A DNA stretch of 64,000 bases from Prochlorococcus sp. AG-409-A10 (GCA_003216175.1 QCJG01000002.1:1-64000); one strand, 5' to 3'. Counted from the stretch's first letter, positions 52,049-62,865 are shown. The notes: generated by a model from the letters alone, not told the origin. Numbers and translations are program-made.

Positions 52049-52720
52049 TTGTTCATAACTGTATGTGGCCAGAAAGGTGGAGTAGCTAAAACTTGTACCT
52101 CAATCCATCTAGCAAGTGTATGGTCTTCTCAAGGGAAAAATGTTTGTCTAGTTGATGCTGATAGAAATCGATCGGCTCTTGCCTATGGCTCAAGAGGTAA
52201 TCTTAAGTTTAATATTGTTCCTGTGGAGGCAGCCGCTAAAGCAACGAGATTCTCCGAAATTGTCATTACTGATGGACAAGCAAGTACTGATGAAGAGGAA
52301 TTGAAACATTTAGCAGCTGGATCTGACCTTGTACTTTTGCCTACAGCGCCAAAAGCAAGATCTGTTGAATTAACCGTCGAATTAGCTTCTTTACTAAAAC
52401 AGTTAAATATTCCTCATGCAGTTTTATTAGTTAAAGTTGATTTCCGCCAAAGGCGAATTGCAAATGAAGCAAGAGAAGCTTTAGAAAAATTTGATTTAAC
52501 TGTTTTAGAAGGTGATATTCCTTTGCTATCTGCTTTTGATAAAGCAGAAAACCAGGGAGAAGCCGTAATTGATGCCGTAGATGATAAAGGTCGATCCGAT
52601 CCCAGACGAATGTCAGGTTGGTCGGCCTATTGCTCCATTGCTAAACAAATTCAATGCCAGATTTCGAAGCACTTGTTAGACATCAACAAACCAGTCGAAG
52701 ACCTGCCAATGAGCGCTTAA
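52049..52720 (+). CDS. ParA-family ATPase
   Basis: Deviant Walker A KGGVAKTCTS; VDADRNRSA. Confidence 0.9.
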   Translation: MFITVCGQKGGVAKTCTSIHLASVWSSQGKNVCLVDADRNRSALAYGSRGNLKFNIVPVEAAAKATRFSEIVITDGQASTDEEELKHLAAGSDLVLLPTAPKARSVELTVELASLLKQLNIPHAVLLVKVDFRQRRIANEAREALEKFDLTVLEGDIPLLSAFDKAENQGEAVIDAVDDKGRSDPRRMSGWSAYCSIAKQIQCQISKHLLDINKPVEDLPMSA

Positions 52721-52890
52721 AAGTAGTTGATCAATTGCCTATATCTACTCAAGCACCAACTACGGATGGGAAAAACTTGAGTACATTATTTTTTGGTTTT
52801 GTAGGAGGACTATTTGGATCAATTATTGGAACGGCTCTGACTTTTTATCTTTCATCTAATGCATTGATAGATTTCAAACTTCTTTTTTAA
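52654..52890 (+). CDS. small membrane protein, overlaps parA 3' end out of frame
   Basis: TM segment LFFGFVGGLFGSIIGTALTFYLSS. Confidence 0.55.
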   Translation: MPDFEALVRHQQTSRRPANERLKVVDQLPISTQAPTTDGKNLSTLFFGFVGGLFGSIIGTALTFYLSSNALIDFKLLF

Positions 52891-52938
52891 AGTTTGAGTC
52901 TAGTTAAAACTTGTTTATATTTTGATATGTTTTTAGAT

Positions 52939-54774
52939 TTATATATTTGATTCGTGAGTTCTTTTTGCTATTTCTACCATATTAAAAAAAGTTTTTGATT
53001 GCTTGAGTAGTTGTTGGAAATTGCCAAAGGATACTATCTTTCCATCTTTAAATTCATATATGCAATCTGATCTTTCAATTGTTGATAATCTATGAGCAAT
53101 CGTGACAATTGTGCAACGTCTACCTATAAGTTCAATTGCATCCATGACCTCTGCTTCTGTTCGGTTATCTAAGGCACTAGTTGCTTCATCTAAAACTAAA
53201 AATTTTGATTGCCTATAAAAAGCTCTTGCGATAGCTAGTCGTTGTCTTTGCCCCCCAGATAATCTGATGCCATTATCACCAACTGAGGTATATAAACCCA
53301 TTGGCATTTCTGATACCAATTCTGCTAATTGAGCTGCCTTCAGTGCATCCCAGACTCTTTCATGATCTATGCTTTTTTCATCTAATCCATATGCAATATT
53401 TTCAATAATATTGCTATTCAATAAAGTAATTGATTGTGGAACGTAAGAGCAACAATCCTGCCAAGCAGGCACTTCTGTTTCAGTAACCTCAACTCCATCC
53501 AATAGTAAATTCCCATCTGTTGGTCTAAGAAGACATAGCAATTGATTAGCAGTGGTTGTTTTTCCACTTCCAGTTTCTCCTACAAAAGCAATTCTTGAAC
53601 CTATAGGGATGGTTAGAGTAATGTCCTTTAGAGTATATTCGTTACTCATTGGATACTTGTAACTCAGCTTTTCAAGTTTTATATTGTTTCTAGGCTCAAT
53701 TCCTTGTTTTGTTGGAACGCCTATTGATCCTTTAGTTAGCCTACTAGAAGGAAGTTCTATCAACTTTAGTATTTCTTCTAAATCAGGAATTGATGCACGC
53801 ATAGAAGTTAATGCTCTAAATGAATCTTGTAATGGAGGCGTTAGTTTTAATGCAGCTACTGCAATTGTTGCTAAGAATGGAACTATCTCAATAAGTATTG
53901 AATCGTTTTGACCAGTTATGTATGGGAAAAGACCAATCGCAAAAATCAATGTAATACCAAAAGGCTCTATTAATGATCTAGGCAATTCAGGTAAAACTTC
54001 AGCTTTCCAAATGAAAGGGAAAGAGCTTTTACTTGCTAATTTATATCTTTTTTCGAAGTAGGATTCTGAGCTGGTAAGGTGAACATCTATGATGGTTCGC
54101 ATTGATTCAGTTAGTATATTATTTGTTTCTTTTTCTAATTTGATTCTTTGACGAGAAGAATACCTTATAAAAGGCGTTACAAACATTGAAATAAATATAT
54201 AAAAAATTAATAGACTTATGATTAAATATAGAGCTATAGATTTTGCTATAAAAAGAACAGCAATACATATAAAAGTAATCACACATAACCCGCTAGAAAT
54301 TTGAAGGATTGGTCTTACTAGGAATTCTGATACTCTTGAAATATTGATCAAAACTTTTGAAGATAAATCAGATTTTTTCTTGTTTAAGAAGAATTCATAT
54401 GACTGAGATAATAATTTTTTCTGAGCTAGTTCTGATAAGTCTTTCCAAACTGCTACTCGAAGTCTTTCTTGGGCTGCTTTAAGAAATAATTTTGAGAATG
54501 ATGCTAGCCAATTCATTCCTATGTATATGACGACTAGACTGATAACTTTTGTTTTTGGGTCTTCAGGTATAAAATTTTGAAATGGTAAGGGAGGTTGATT
54601 AGGTTGGCCTATGAAAACAGTAAATAACCTAGAAACAATTGCAACTACAATTACATCAACTAAACCAGTCAAGGCTGCTACAGGAATTAATTTCAATAGA
54701 GACCTTCTTCTTCTAATTGGTAGTGCCTTCAGCAGGCGCATTAATAGATGATATGTTTTGCTGGTGCCAATCAT
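52939..54774 (-). CDS. ABC transporter, fused permease/ATPase
   Basis: GETGSGKTT Walker A, LSGGQRQRLAIARAF signature, FLVLDEATSALD Walker B. Confidence 0.93.
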   Translation of the reverse strand: MIGTSKTYHLLMRLLKALPIRRRRSLLKLIPVAALTGLVDVIVVAIVSRLFTVFIGQPNQPPLPFQNFIPEDPKTKVISLVVIYIGMNWLASFSKLFLKAAQERLRVAVWKDLSELAQKKLLSQSYEFFLNKKKSDLSSKVLINISRVSEFLVRPILQISSGLCVITFICIAVLFIAKSIALYLIISLLIFYIFISMFVTPFIRYSSRQRIKLEKETNNILTESMRTIIDVHLTSSESYFEKRYKLASKSSFPFIWKAEVLPELPRSLIEPFGITLIFAIGLFPYITGQNDSILIEIVPFLATIAVAALKLTPPLQDSFRALTSMRASIPDLEEILKLIELPSSRLTKGSIGVPTKQGIEPRNNIKLEKLSYKYPMSNEYTLKDITLTIPIGSRIAFVGETGSGKTTTANQLLCLLRPTDGNLLLDGVEVTETEVPAWQDCCSYVPQSITLLNSNIIENIAYGLDEKSIDHERVWDALKAAQLAELVSEMPMGLYTSVGDNGIRLSGGQRQRLAIARAFYRQSKFLVLDEATSALDNRTEAEVMDAIELIGRRCTIVTIAHRLSTIERSDCIYEFKDGKIVSFGNFQQLLKQSKTFFNMVEIAKRTHESNI

Positions 54775-54967
54775 TTTATAAAATTACTTACTTTTGAGAA
54801 ATTATTTATGTTGATTCAGCCAGTTCCTTGGGTGTTTGGTTATGAGTTGTTTATGCAAATGCTATGAAAGTCATCAAGAGCATGATGAAAAAGTATTCTG
54901 GAGAGATGATTGTATTTATTTGAATTTGAATCTTATTAAAGTTTGATTTATATTCAAGCTTAGATTA

Positions 54968-55477
54968 CTATCTTTTAGTGAATAATAAATATCCAAAAAA
55001 GATTAATATAATAAATGGCAATAAATAAATTATAATCATAATACTAGACAAAAAGAAAAATAGACTTAAGAAGATAAAAATTCCTATTAATATAATTCTA
55101 ATAAGTCTTTTGATTTGATTAAGCCAAAAGATACCTTGAAGTTTATCTAGCTTGATTTCTAACTCCCTACGCTTCAGATACAATTCTTTAAGTTGTTTTT
55201 GATGCCAATTAATTGAGTCCTCTAATTTTGTTTTGTATACATTCTTTCCAATTTGTTCTATAAAATTAGTTGACCTTGAGAATGTGGATCGTAATTTTAC
55301 AATTTGTGCTTCAACTAGGGCTTTGCTATTCTCCGATATTTTTTGATCTATGTCTATGATTTTAATATTGATTTGATCTTGTAAGGTAAAGTTTTTATTT
55401 GACGTATATTGCACAATTTTGTGACTACTATTTTGTTTATATTTAAAAAATTTACATAAAAAGTTTCCTCTCAACAT
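54968..55477 (-). CDS. hypothetical membrane protein
   Basis: Coiled-coil then two TM-like segments. Confidence 0.5.
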   Translation of the reverse strand: MLRGNFLCKFFKYKQNSSHKIVQYTSNKNFTLQDQINIKIIDIDQKISENSKALVEAQIVKLRSTFSRSTNFIEQIGKNVYKTKLEDSINWHQKQLKELYLKRRELEIKLDKLQGIFWLNQIKRLIRIILIGIFIFLSLFFFLSSIMIIIYLLPFIILIFFGYLLFTKR

Positions 55478-55524
55478 TTGACTGACTATTATCTAAAATA
55501 GATTTCTATGCAGATATTATAACC

Positions 55525-56589
55525 ATGACTTCTATAGTTTTTAATGGGAGCTACATAACGAAAAAAAATACAGGTATTGGAGTCGTTTCTAAGGATTTAC
55601 TAAATTCTTTATCTCCCGATAGAATAACCACACTTATTCCACAAGATATAGGTATTCGCGGTGATATTTATATCCCTAATAACTTATCTCCAGGTTTAGG
55701 CTTGAAAAGCCATCTCAGACGATTGTATTGGCTTCAAAATGCTGTTCCAAAATTGATGAATAACTTAAATGCTGAATATTTTTTATCACCTTTATTGGAA
55801 GCACCATTGTTTACTAATATTAAATCAATTGTTTTGGCGCATGATTTAATACCGATTAGGTATCCTTCGATATCATTTTTAACTTTATATCATCTAATCT
55901 ATATCCCTCTAATTTTAAAACAGTCAAAGATAATTTTATGTAATTCTATCTCTACTGCTAATGATTTGAATAGGTTTTATAAAGTTCCTAGGCATAAATT
56001 ATTTCCAATTAAATTAGGTTTTAATAATAAAAAGTATTATCCAATTAAAAAAAATAGAAAAAAATTCTTTCTTGTTATTGGTAGACATAATCCACATAAA
56101 AATTTGGGAAGGGTTATCAAAGCGTTTGCTTATGCCAAAATTAATGATTATAAGCTTATTTTTGTAGGTCCTTATGATAGAAGGTATACACCAAGCCTTA
56201 TAAAACTAATTGATGAATTCAATATTAGACATTTGTGTGTGTGGAAAGGTTGGATTGATGATGCTGAAAAATTATTATTATTAAACGAGTGTCACGCACT
56301 TATTATTGCAAGTCTTTGGGAAGGATTTGGCCTTCCAGCTCTTGAGGCCATGGCTTGTGGAACTCCGGTGATCGCTTCTGAAAGGGGAGCGCTTCCAGAG
56401 GTTATGGGTAACTATGGTTATTTTATTAATCCATTCAATATTCAATCAATAGCTTTTGCGATGAATGCAGTTATAAATGATAAAAAATGCTTCGAAAAAG
56501 CTCTTCAAGATGGCCCATTACGAGCTCAGTCTTTTAATTGGTTTGATACTGCCAGAACAATAGAAAAAATTATTCAAGAAATAGATTAA
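55525..56589 (+). CDS. glycosyltransferase, GT4-like
   Basis: ASLWEGFGLPALEAMACGTPVIASERGALPEV. Confidence 0.92.
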   Translation: MTSIVFNGSYITKKNTGIGVVSKDLLNSLSPDRITTLIPQDIGIRGDIYIPNNLSPGLGLKSHLRRLYWLQNAVPKLMNNLNAEYFLSPLLEAPLFTNIKSIVLAHDLIPIRYPSISFLTLYHLIYIPLILKQSKIILCNSISTANDLNRFYKVPRHKLFPIKLGFNNKKYYPIKKNRKKFFLVIGRHNPHKNLGRVIKAFAYAKINDYKLIFVGPYDRRYTPSLIKLIDEFNIRHLCVWKGWIDDAEKLLLLNECHALIIASLWEGFGLPALEAMACGTPVIASERGALPEVMGNYGYFINPFNIQSIAFAMNAVINDKKCFEKALQDGPLRAQSFNWFDTARTIEKIIQEID

Positions 56590-56786
56590 GCTTTCTTTTT
56601 GAAGCTATCTTTGGTAATCCAATTTTAGTCCATACAAAATATTGAAATTATTAAATATTTAAAGTAATTTTATGCATTATTTAGATTCATAATATTTATA
56701 AGGTAATTAATTAGAATTACTTTTTCTAATGTAGTTTCAATTATAATTTATAATTGCTATTATAATTTTTTTAATTTATTTTAGAT

Positions 56787-56957
56787 ATGCCTAGTCAAAA
56801 GTCAAAAAAAAGATTAACTTCTAAAATAATTGAAGCAAATGACGAGAAAAAGACGACACCTAGAACTGCGAAAATAGTTCTTTTTGTGTTTGGTGTAGGA
56901 CCTCTAATACTGATGTGTGTATTTTTATTTTCAAATGGATTTTTCAACGCTCCTTGA
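56787..56957 (+). CDS. 56-aa membrane protein
   Basis: MPSQKSKKRLTSKIIEANDEKKTTPRTAKIVLFVFGVGPLILMCVFLFSNGFFNAP. Confidence 0.55.
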   Translation: MPSQKSKKRLTSKIIEANDEKKTTPRTAKIVLFVFGVGPLILMCVFLFSNGFFNAP

Positions 56958-57120
56958 CAATTTGATCAATCTTTAGAATACGAAATATCATATTTACTAA
57001 TCTAAAACGCAGTTCTTAAACACTCTTTTTTCTTTATGTTCCCTTTTGATAACATCAATTGTTTATTGATCGATATATCAATCATTTATTTTTTGTTTCT
57101 AGCTAAAATTTGTTTTTATC

Positions 57121-57447
57121 GTGCTACTAATGCAACTCTATTTAGTTGATTGTCAGTTTCCTGATATTGATAATCAAATTGCTGCATACAAGCAGTTTGT
57201 AGAATTTTGGGAAAATGGAGAGATGTCTAAGCAAGATAAATTTGATGGGTTTGAAATGCTTTTTCGTGTTCATGCCCCTGGTGAAGGTCGTGTTGTAATT
57301 CTCTGCAATGCAAATAGTGATAAGGAACTCTTTCTACACTTTGCACCTTGGAGAGCTCAGTTTGGCATCGATATGGAAATTACCCCAGTAATAAGCTGTC
57401 AAAATGTTGTCGACTATCACAAGGACTTATTTGAAAAAATGTCTTAG
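57121..57447 (+). CDS. DUF3303-like protein
   Basis: EMLFRVHAPGEGRVVILCNANSDKELFLHFAPWRAQFGIDMEITPV. Confidence 0.7.
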   Translation: MLLMQLYLVDCQFPDIDNQIAAYKQFVEFWENGEMSKQDKFDGFEMLFRVHAPGEGRVVILCNANSDKELFLHFAPWRAQFGIDMEITPVISCQNVVDYHKDLFEKMS

Positions 57448-57525
57448 ATATATTCAAAAAATTTTTTTGCTATTTGATACTTGATTTAAATTTATACATA
57501 GAGTTTAAAGTTTAAAAGACATTAT

Positions 57526-57702
57526 TTATCTTTTTGAGAGAGCATTTCCACTTGTCCATATATTTTTGAAGTCCACTTTATCTTTTAGTAATTGAATAGG
57601 AAGGTAAATAAGAATTCCCAATGCGATTAAAGCAAAAGAGTCTGTTGTAAATCTAGCGATACCCCATTCTGAAGAAGTTAAAGCAAAAATAGATAAATTC
57701 AT
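57526..57702 (-). CDS. 58-aa single-TM protein
   Basis: MNLSIFALTSSEWGIARFTTDSFALIALGILIYLPIQLLKDKVDFKNIWTSGNALSKR. Confidence 0.5.
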   Translation of the reverse strand: MNLSIFALTSSEWGIARFTTDSFALIALGILIYLPIQLLKDKVDFKNIWTSGNALSKR

Positions 57703-58465
57703 GAAATTATTTATATCTAATTCTAATATTATCAGATTGTATAATTATATATAAAATTACTTATTAAAAATTATTGTATTTATAAAATGGATAAGAAATT
57801 TGTAAATTTGAATTTATTTAATTGCTTATAAAAGCCAATTCACCCCTTTGTATAGCTTCTAAAAAGTAATTTCACTTTCTTTATTAATAGATAGTTTTTT
57901 TCCCCTCTTATTAGTTTAAATTTTTTCTGATGATATTGCTCCGGAGTCTGAGTTTGTTAAATATCAAATTTGAGAATAAAATATCTATGAAACTATTGTC
58001 TATATTTTATACCTCTCCATATCATTGGTGTCATTGCTAAATCGAATGTTTTAAATTTTGAGATTTGAATCTTTGCAGAGGTATATTTATTTCCTCTATA
58101 TGTTAGAGAGTTCATTGAAATAATTCGAAGTCAAATGTAATTTAGCTTTCTATGTAATGAGACGCTTTCATGAAATTACAAAGGTGTCTTGAAGTGATGT
58201 AACACACTGTACATTTTTTTTCTTGTAATTGGCTTTACGTTGTTAGTAAGTTCGATTCAATACATAAAATATCTAATTTTTTAATTTTATCTTTATAACT
58301 TTGATCGGTTATTTTGTAATAAAGATGTTTTTCTTGCTGGTTTTGTTATTCGTTCAGATGCTTGAGAATTTCTTTTTAGGAGAATTCATTGATTTGTAGC
58401 CCACTATTTCCGCTTGAAATTTTTGCTCACTTTTTCGCCCATCTCCATTTATACGCTTTTTTGAG

Positions 58466-58550
58466 ATTATAAGACTTGTGTTCCCGGAACGAGAGTGAGG
58501 CCCTTGCAGGCCTCGTGGATCAATTGTGTAATAAGGCTAATTCCTAACTA
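58466..58550 (-). repeat. partial duplicate of the ssrA 3' segment
   Basis: GAGTGAGGCCCTTGCAGGCCTCGTGGATCAATTGTGTAATAAGGCT vs GAGTGAGGCCCTCGCAGGCCTCGTGGATCAATTGGGTAATAAGGCT at 59640-59685. Confidence 0.8.
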
Positions 58551-58691
58551 GAAAGATTTATCTCGGCTAACCAAAAGCGATACCATCATTATCATTGTCT
58601 TGATGTATTCACTCCCTAGGGCTCTTGTATTAATTCAGACTTCTCAAATTTTTTGCAGTGTATACAATCGAGATTCATACAGTTTCAAATT

Positions 58692-59133
58692 AATGCTGCA
58701 AAAGATCTTCAGCCTTTTAGCCTGCATGGCTTTAGCCTTTATGAGCTATGCGCCGGTTGCTATGGCAGTTGATGAGAAGCCTCCTGTAGATGTACAAGAA
58801 CTTTTCACAAGCACAAAACCAATTTATGGAGAGTCTTTCACATACCCTGAAGGCAAAGGGGAAATGCGTCTTTATAAAGTTGATGTTCAACCAGGAGGCA
58901 TTGTGCCTCTTCATTTCCATGAGGCACCATTAACTAGTTATATCGAAGAAGGTCAATTAACACTGAAGACTAAAAAAGGTAAGAGCACCACTTTCCGGGA
59001 GGGAGATTCTTTTGTTTTATCAGTTGATACTCCTCCCCATACCATGGCTAATAATGGAAAAGTACCAGCAGTGATGTGGGTGACTGTTGCAGCCGCTGAA
59101 GGAGTTCCTACTCTCACTAATGTTGAAGGATAA
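58692..59133 (+). CDS. periplasmic cupin-domain protein (start trimmed from the ORF-track start 58600)
   Basis: Signal peptide MLQKIFSLLACMALAFMSYAPVAMA; cupin GGIVPLHFHEAPLTSYIEEGQLTL. Confidence 0.85.
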
Positions 59134-59169
59134 TTAGTTTGGTTGACAGCCGATTGCTATCGGAACCAG

Positions 59170-59198
59170 TGGGGCTGACTTAGGTCAGTCCTTTTTTA
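59170..59198 (+). terminator. intrinsic terminator
   Basis: GGCTGACTTAGGTCAGTCCTTTTTT. Confidence 0.6.
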
Positions 59199-59631
59199 AT
59201 GTTGGTTTGTTGACGAAGAATTTCTAGACTCCATATCAATTAGAGAAATTTCTCAGATGAAAGAACAAACTATTTTTGTGGCAAAGGATGGAACTCGATT
59301 TGATAAAAAAGAGGACTGTCTTCAATGGGATGAGAGTGCGGAGAGAGTAAAAATTTTGGAGGAAGCACCCTATATATGATGTGCGTGAATGGATAGTCCC
59401 TGAAGGGATTAAAGATCAAAAAAAGCGGATTCATACTTTTTTAAATCAACCCGATGTAATGGAGTTGGTCTTAGGGAGATACGTTGAGGATCCTTCTGAA
59501 AGATTGGAGAATTTCAGAGGTTTGAAGGATTTAACCAATTTCATTTTTTATGGGTCAGCTAATCCTTGTCAGCCTTAATTTGTCCTACCTTGTATATTCT
59601 CGAAATTACTTAATTATGAGACTCGTTCTGC

Positions 59632-59905
59632 TGGAATTAGAGTGAGGCCCTCGCAGGCCTCGTGGATCAATTGGGTAATAAGGCTGATCTAACCCCATCT
59701 CCTAAAAGATCAAGCAGCAACAGGGGCTGTTTGACGGGAGAAACTAACGATGTTGTTAGCAGTTATGGTTTTGCTCTGACCGAGCAGGCTTCAGTCACTC
59801 GCCTGATACCCCGTCGAAGCCATTGCAGCCCCATTTTATGGAGCTGAGCGGAATCGAACCGCTGTCCGAGATACTGGTGTGAATCACCTAGTCCATTAGA
59901 AAATA
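59632..59905 (-). ncRNA. ssrA: circularly permuted two-piece tmRNA
   Basis: Minus strand: GGACAGCGGTTCGATTCCGCTCAGCTCCA (acceptor piece) - 6-nt spacer - GGGGCTGCAATGGCTTCGACGGGG (5' end); tag ORF ANNIVSFSRQTAPVAA* at 59710-59760. Confidence 0.92.
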
Positions 59906-59990
59906 GACATATACATTCTGACAGATCTTTTGGAATTAATCGATTAGTGTTGAAAGAACTTTTTTATCCTTTTTTAATAACTTAAAAGTA

Positions 59991-61115
59991 ATGAAACTTG
60001 TTGCATCTATTTCACAAGGTCTTGAAAAAGAGGGTGCAAAAGAGTTGATAGAACTTGGAGCTAAATCAGTTAAAGCTTCAAAGAGGCACATCTTATTTGA
60101 AGCTGATCTGGCCTGTTTATACAGAATACATTTAAGGGCTCGCTTATCTTTTAGATTTTTAAGAGAGATTTTCAGATTTCCTTGCAATGGTCCCTATGAA
60201 CTTTATAGCGGTATTCAAAGGTCAATTGATTGTCAAAATTGGCTTCAGCCCAAACAAAGTTTTCGAGTAGATGTCACTGGATTTGGAGAAGGGTTATCAC
60301 ATACTCATTTCACTGCTTTGCAGGTAAAAAATGCAATTATTGATTTACAAAGAGAGCGATGGGGTTTCCGTTCAAGTATTGATTTGAACAATCCAGATAT
60401 TTGTTTTCATTTGCACTTAGCAAATCATCAAGCGGTTTTGAGCGTTTCTGGAAGCAACTCGAGTCTTCATAAAAGAGGATATAGACCAGCTGTTGGCATA
60501 GCGCCCATTAAGGAGACACTAGCTGCAGGTTTAATACGAATGACTGAGTGGGATGGAACTAATAATTTGGTAGATCCATTATGTGGTTCTGGAACATTTT
60601 TGATTGAGGCAGTCAGCATGCTGCTTGGAATTGCATCTGGTATGGATAGACAGTTTCTCTTTAAAAATTGGCCTGATTTTGAGAGATCTATTTGGGATAA
60701 AGAATTAAAAATGGCACAGGAAATGAAATCTTTAAATAAGAAGTTACCTAAAATAATCGGTTGTGAAGTTGATGAAATGATTGCTAATTCTGCTAGTGAT
60801 AACGTTAGGGAAGCGGGTTTAGAAAATTATATAGAAATAATCAACTGTCCTTTTCAAGAATTTCAATTACCGACTGGATTAGGACTTTTAATTTGTAATC
60901 CTCCTTATGGTAAAAGAATAGGAGATGAAAAGGAACTGCCTAATCTTTATAAACAATTAGGTGAATATTGCAAAAAACAAGCCTCTGGCTGGGATCTTTG
61001 GTTACTGAATGGTAATCCAAAACTAAGTAAGCATTTAGGGATGAAAGCAAGTCGACGTTTTCAAGTAAATAATGGTTCAATTGATTGCCGATGGTTGAAT
61101 TATAAAATTAAATAA
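59991..61115 (+). CDS. THUMP-domain class I SAM-dependent RNA methyltransferase (RlmL N-terminal-like)
   Basis: DPLCGSGTFLIEA and LICNPPYGKR motifs. Confidence 0.92.
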   Translation: MKLVASISQGLEKEGAKELIELGAKSVKASKRHILFEADLACLYRIHLRARLSFRFLREIFRFPCNGPYELYSGIQRSIDCQNWLQPKQSFRVDVTGFGEGLSHTHFTALQVKNAIIDLQRERWGFRSSIDLNNPDICFHLHLANHQAVLSVSGSNSSLHKRGYRPAVGIAPIKETLAAGLIRMTEWDGTNNLVDPLCGSGTFLIEAVSMLLGIASGMDRQFLFKNWPDFERSIWDKELKMAQEMKSLNKKLPKIIGCEVDEMIANSASDNVREAGLENYIEIINCPFQEFQLPTGLGLLICNPPYGKRIGDEKELPNLYKQLGEYCKKQASGWDLWLLNGNPKLSKHLGMKASRRFQVNNGSIDCRWLNYKIK

Positions 61116-61116
61116 T

Positions 61117-61503
61117 TTAATTTTTTCCTAAAACAGCTTTTGTAGTTTTTGCAATTCCCTCCAATGTTTCTGGAAGGTAAGGACCTTTTGCCAGATATCC
61201 CCCAATTCTGAGACTCATCCCAGCGAATGCAAGATTTATGAACACTAAAATAAAAATTGTTGATTTGTTATCTATTTGAAGCAAGTCTCTAAGCCAGTAT
61301 CCAAGAATTAATTCAGACCCAAGTAAGGCAAATAACATCAATACCCCTCCAGTAGCTAAGAAAATCACACCACTTATCAGGCGGCGTTTTTCTCTGTCCA
61401 TTTCTTGCAGAGCAATGCGGACATGAAGATCCATCACTGAACTTGCTAATGCAGTAACTCTTGCTGCAGCTCCTATTCCTTTTTTGGATTTTGAGTTGGT
61501 CAT
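61117..61503 (-). CDS. membrane protein, phage-holin-family-III-like
   Basis: Two TM segments, RLISGVIFLATGGVLMLFALLGSELILGYWL. Confidence 0.5.
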   Translation of the reverse strand: MTNSKSKKGIGAAARVTALASSVMDLHVRIALQEMDREKRRLISGVIFLATGGVLMLFALLGSELILGYWLRDLLQIDNKSTIFILVFINLAFAGMSLRIGGYLAKGPYLPETLEGIAKTTKAVLGKN

Positions 61504-61964
61504 TAATTTCTTCTTCCTCCCCCAAGCAGTATGCCAAATAAAACTCCAATTCCAGCAGCAATGCCTATGGCTAAGAGTGGCTTTCTTCTGACTGGCTTCT
61601 CAATTCGTGGCCTTAGGGTAGTGTTTAACTCATCTAGAAGGTCTTCAAGCTGTTTTTCGAGAGGCTCCAAAGACTCTGCTAGCCCTCTAGTTGTGTCAGT
61701 TGCAGAATGAAAAATTTCTTCTAGTTGTTCTTTCACTCCAAAACTGTTGTTTCCTGAATGTACAGATATGACATTGATTAGATCGTCCAGACTTCCTTTA
61801 GTTGCTTCTAGTGTTTGTTTAGCTAAATCTGGCCAACGCTCTTGAATTTTTGGCAATAAATTATCAAATTGCTCATTGAACCATTGCTCTGGAGACTTTT
61901 CAGCAATAGCTTCTTCAGCTTCGACTGAATTTGATGAATTGGGTGAGGAATTCACTGATTCCAT
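61503..61964 (-). CDS. conserved hypothetical protein with C-terminal Gly-rich TM segment
   Basis: RRKPLLAIGIAAGIGVLFGILLGGGRRN. Confidence 0.6.
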   Translation of the reverse strand: MESVNSSPNSSNSVEAEEAIAEKSPEQWFNEQFDNLLPKIQERWPDLAKQTLEATKGSLDDLINVISVHSGNNSFGVKEQLEEIFHSATDTTRGLAESLEPLEKQLEDLLDELNTTLRPRIEKPVRRKPLLAIGIAAGIGVLFGILLGGGRRN

Positions 61965-62179
61965 AAACCTAAAGGTTTATCAAAGAATAGAGAGATATTG
62001 CCCTAATCGAAACCCCTTAAAGTAATTCATTTTTGAAACTTGCCTTACAAGAATGCTTTTTGGAGCTTTAAATGTTTTCAGTCCAAAATTTCATAAGGAT
62101 TTTTCGTCGTCTTTGCTTACAAATATTGCTATTCGAATACTTATAGTGCTAAACGTCATTGGTATCTCCATAACAACCC

Positions 62180-62317
62180 ATGGGCGTCGGAATTTCATCA
62201 ATGGTTTTTGCTTCTAATACAATCCCTACTGATTTTGGCCTAGTATTAGCCGCAATAGCAGGTGCTGGAAGCCTTCTTTTAATTGCTTTAAGGTTTGTAC
62301 CTGAGGCTAAAAGCTAA
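62180..62317 (+). CDS. 45-aa single-TM peptide
   Basis: MGVGISSMVFASNTIPTDFGLVLAAIAGAGSLLLIALRFVPEAKS by hand translation. Confidence 0.6.
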   Translation: MGVGISSMVFASNTIPTDFGLVLAAIAGAGSLLLIALRFVPEAKS

Positions 62318-62412
62318 AGGCTAAAGTGTTCACCCTTTTCAATTTGTATATGGAGACTTCCTCCTGAAACATTTTCATGCAATTTTATTTGTTAGTTTGA
62401 ATTCTTTTTAAT

Positions 62413-62802
62413 TTGAATACTATTAGAAAAAAAAAATATTATAGGTGGGTTTTATTAAGACATATTCCTGCTCCTAATGATTTGGTGGGTATTCATTTTG
62501 ATTTTCTTTTAGAAGATAAAGAATTTTGTAGAACTTGGCGACTTAGTGATATTCCATTATTGGATGGGCCTTATGTTGATTCCGTATATAGTGCTCCTCA
62601 TAATCTTTACTGGCTAGAGATTAAAGAAAAGGTTGTGTCTGGTAATAGAGGAGTTGCAACTAGAATTAAAAAAGGAATTTTTTGGGAATCTCTTCCATCA
62701 ATTGAGCATGGTTTTATCAATTTATCGCTACAAATGGATCATGTTAAAAGTGATTTGGTAATAGATGAAAATGGTTGCAGGATTTGCAGCAATAAATATT
62801 AA
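62413..62802 (+). CDS. conserved hypothetical protein
   Basis: 129-aa ORF. Confidence 0.65.
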   Translation: MNTIRKKKYYRWVLLRHIPAPNDLVGIHFDFLLEDKEFCRTWRLSDIPLLDGPYVDSVYSAPHNLYWLEIKEKVVSGNRGVATRIKKGIFWESLPSIEHGFINLSLQMDHVKSDLVIDENGCRICSNKY

Positions 62803-62865
62803 TTATTTCTTGGCAATAGAAAGGCTTGAGTTTTTCTTGAATTTCGCTAACCTCATTCTTATTGG

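Noticed and set aside
52049-52890. Plasmid or partition system at the ParA gene
   Set aside because: No ParB or clear parS-like repeats nearby; the KGGVAKT variant is common in chromosomal ParA-like proteins.
59839-59905. Stand-alone tRNA (TTCGATTCC T-loop)
   Set aside because: It is the acceptor piece of the permuted tmRNA; no anticodon arm, and the tmRNA 5' end follows after 6 nt.
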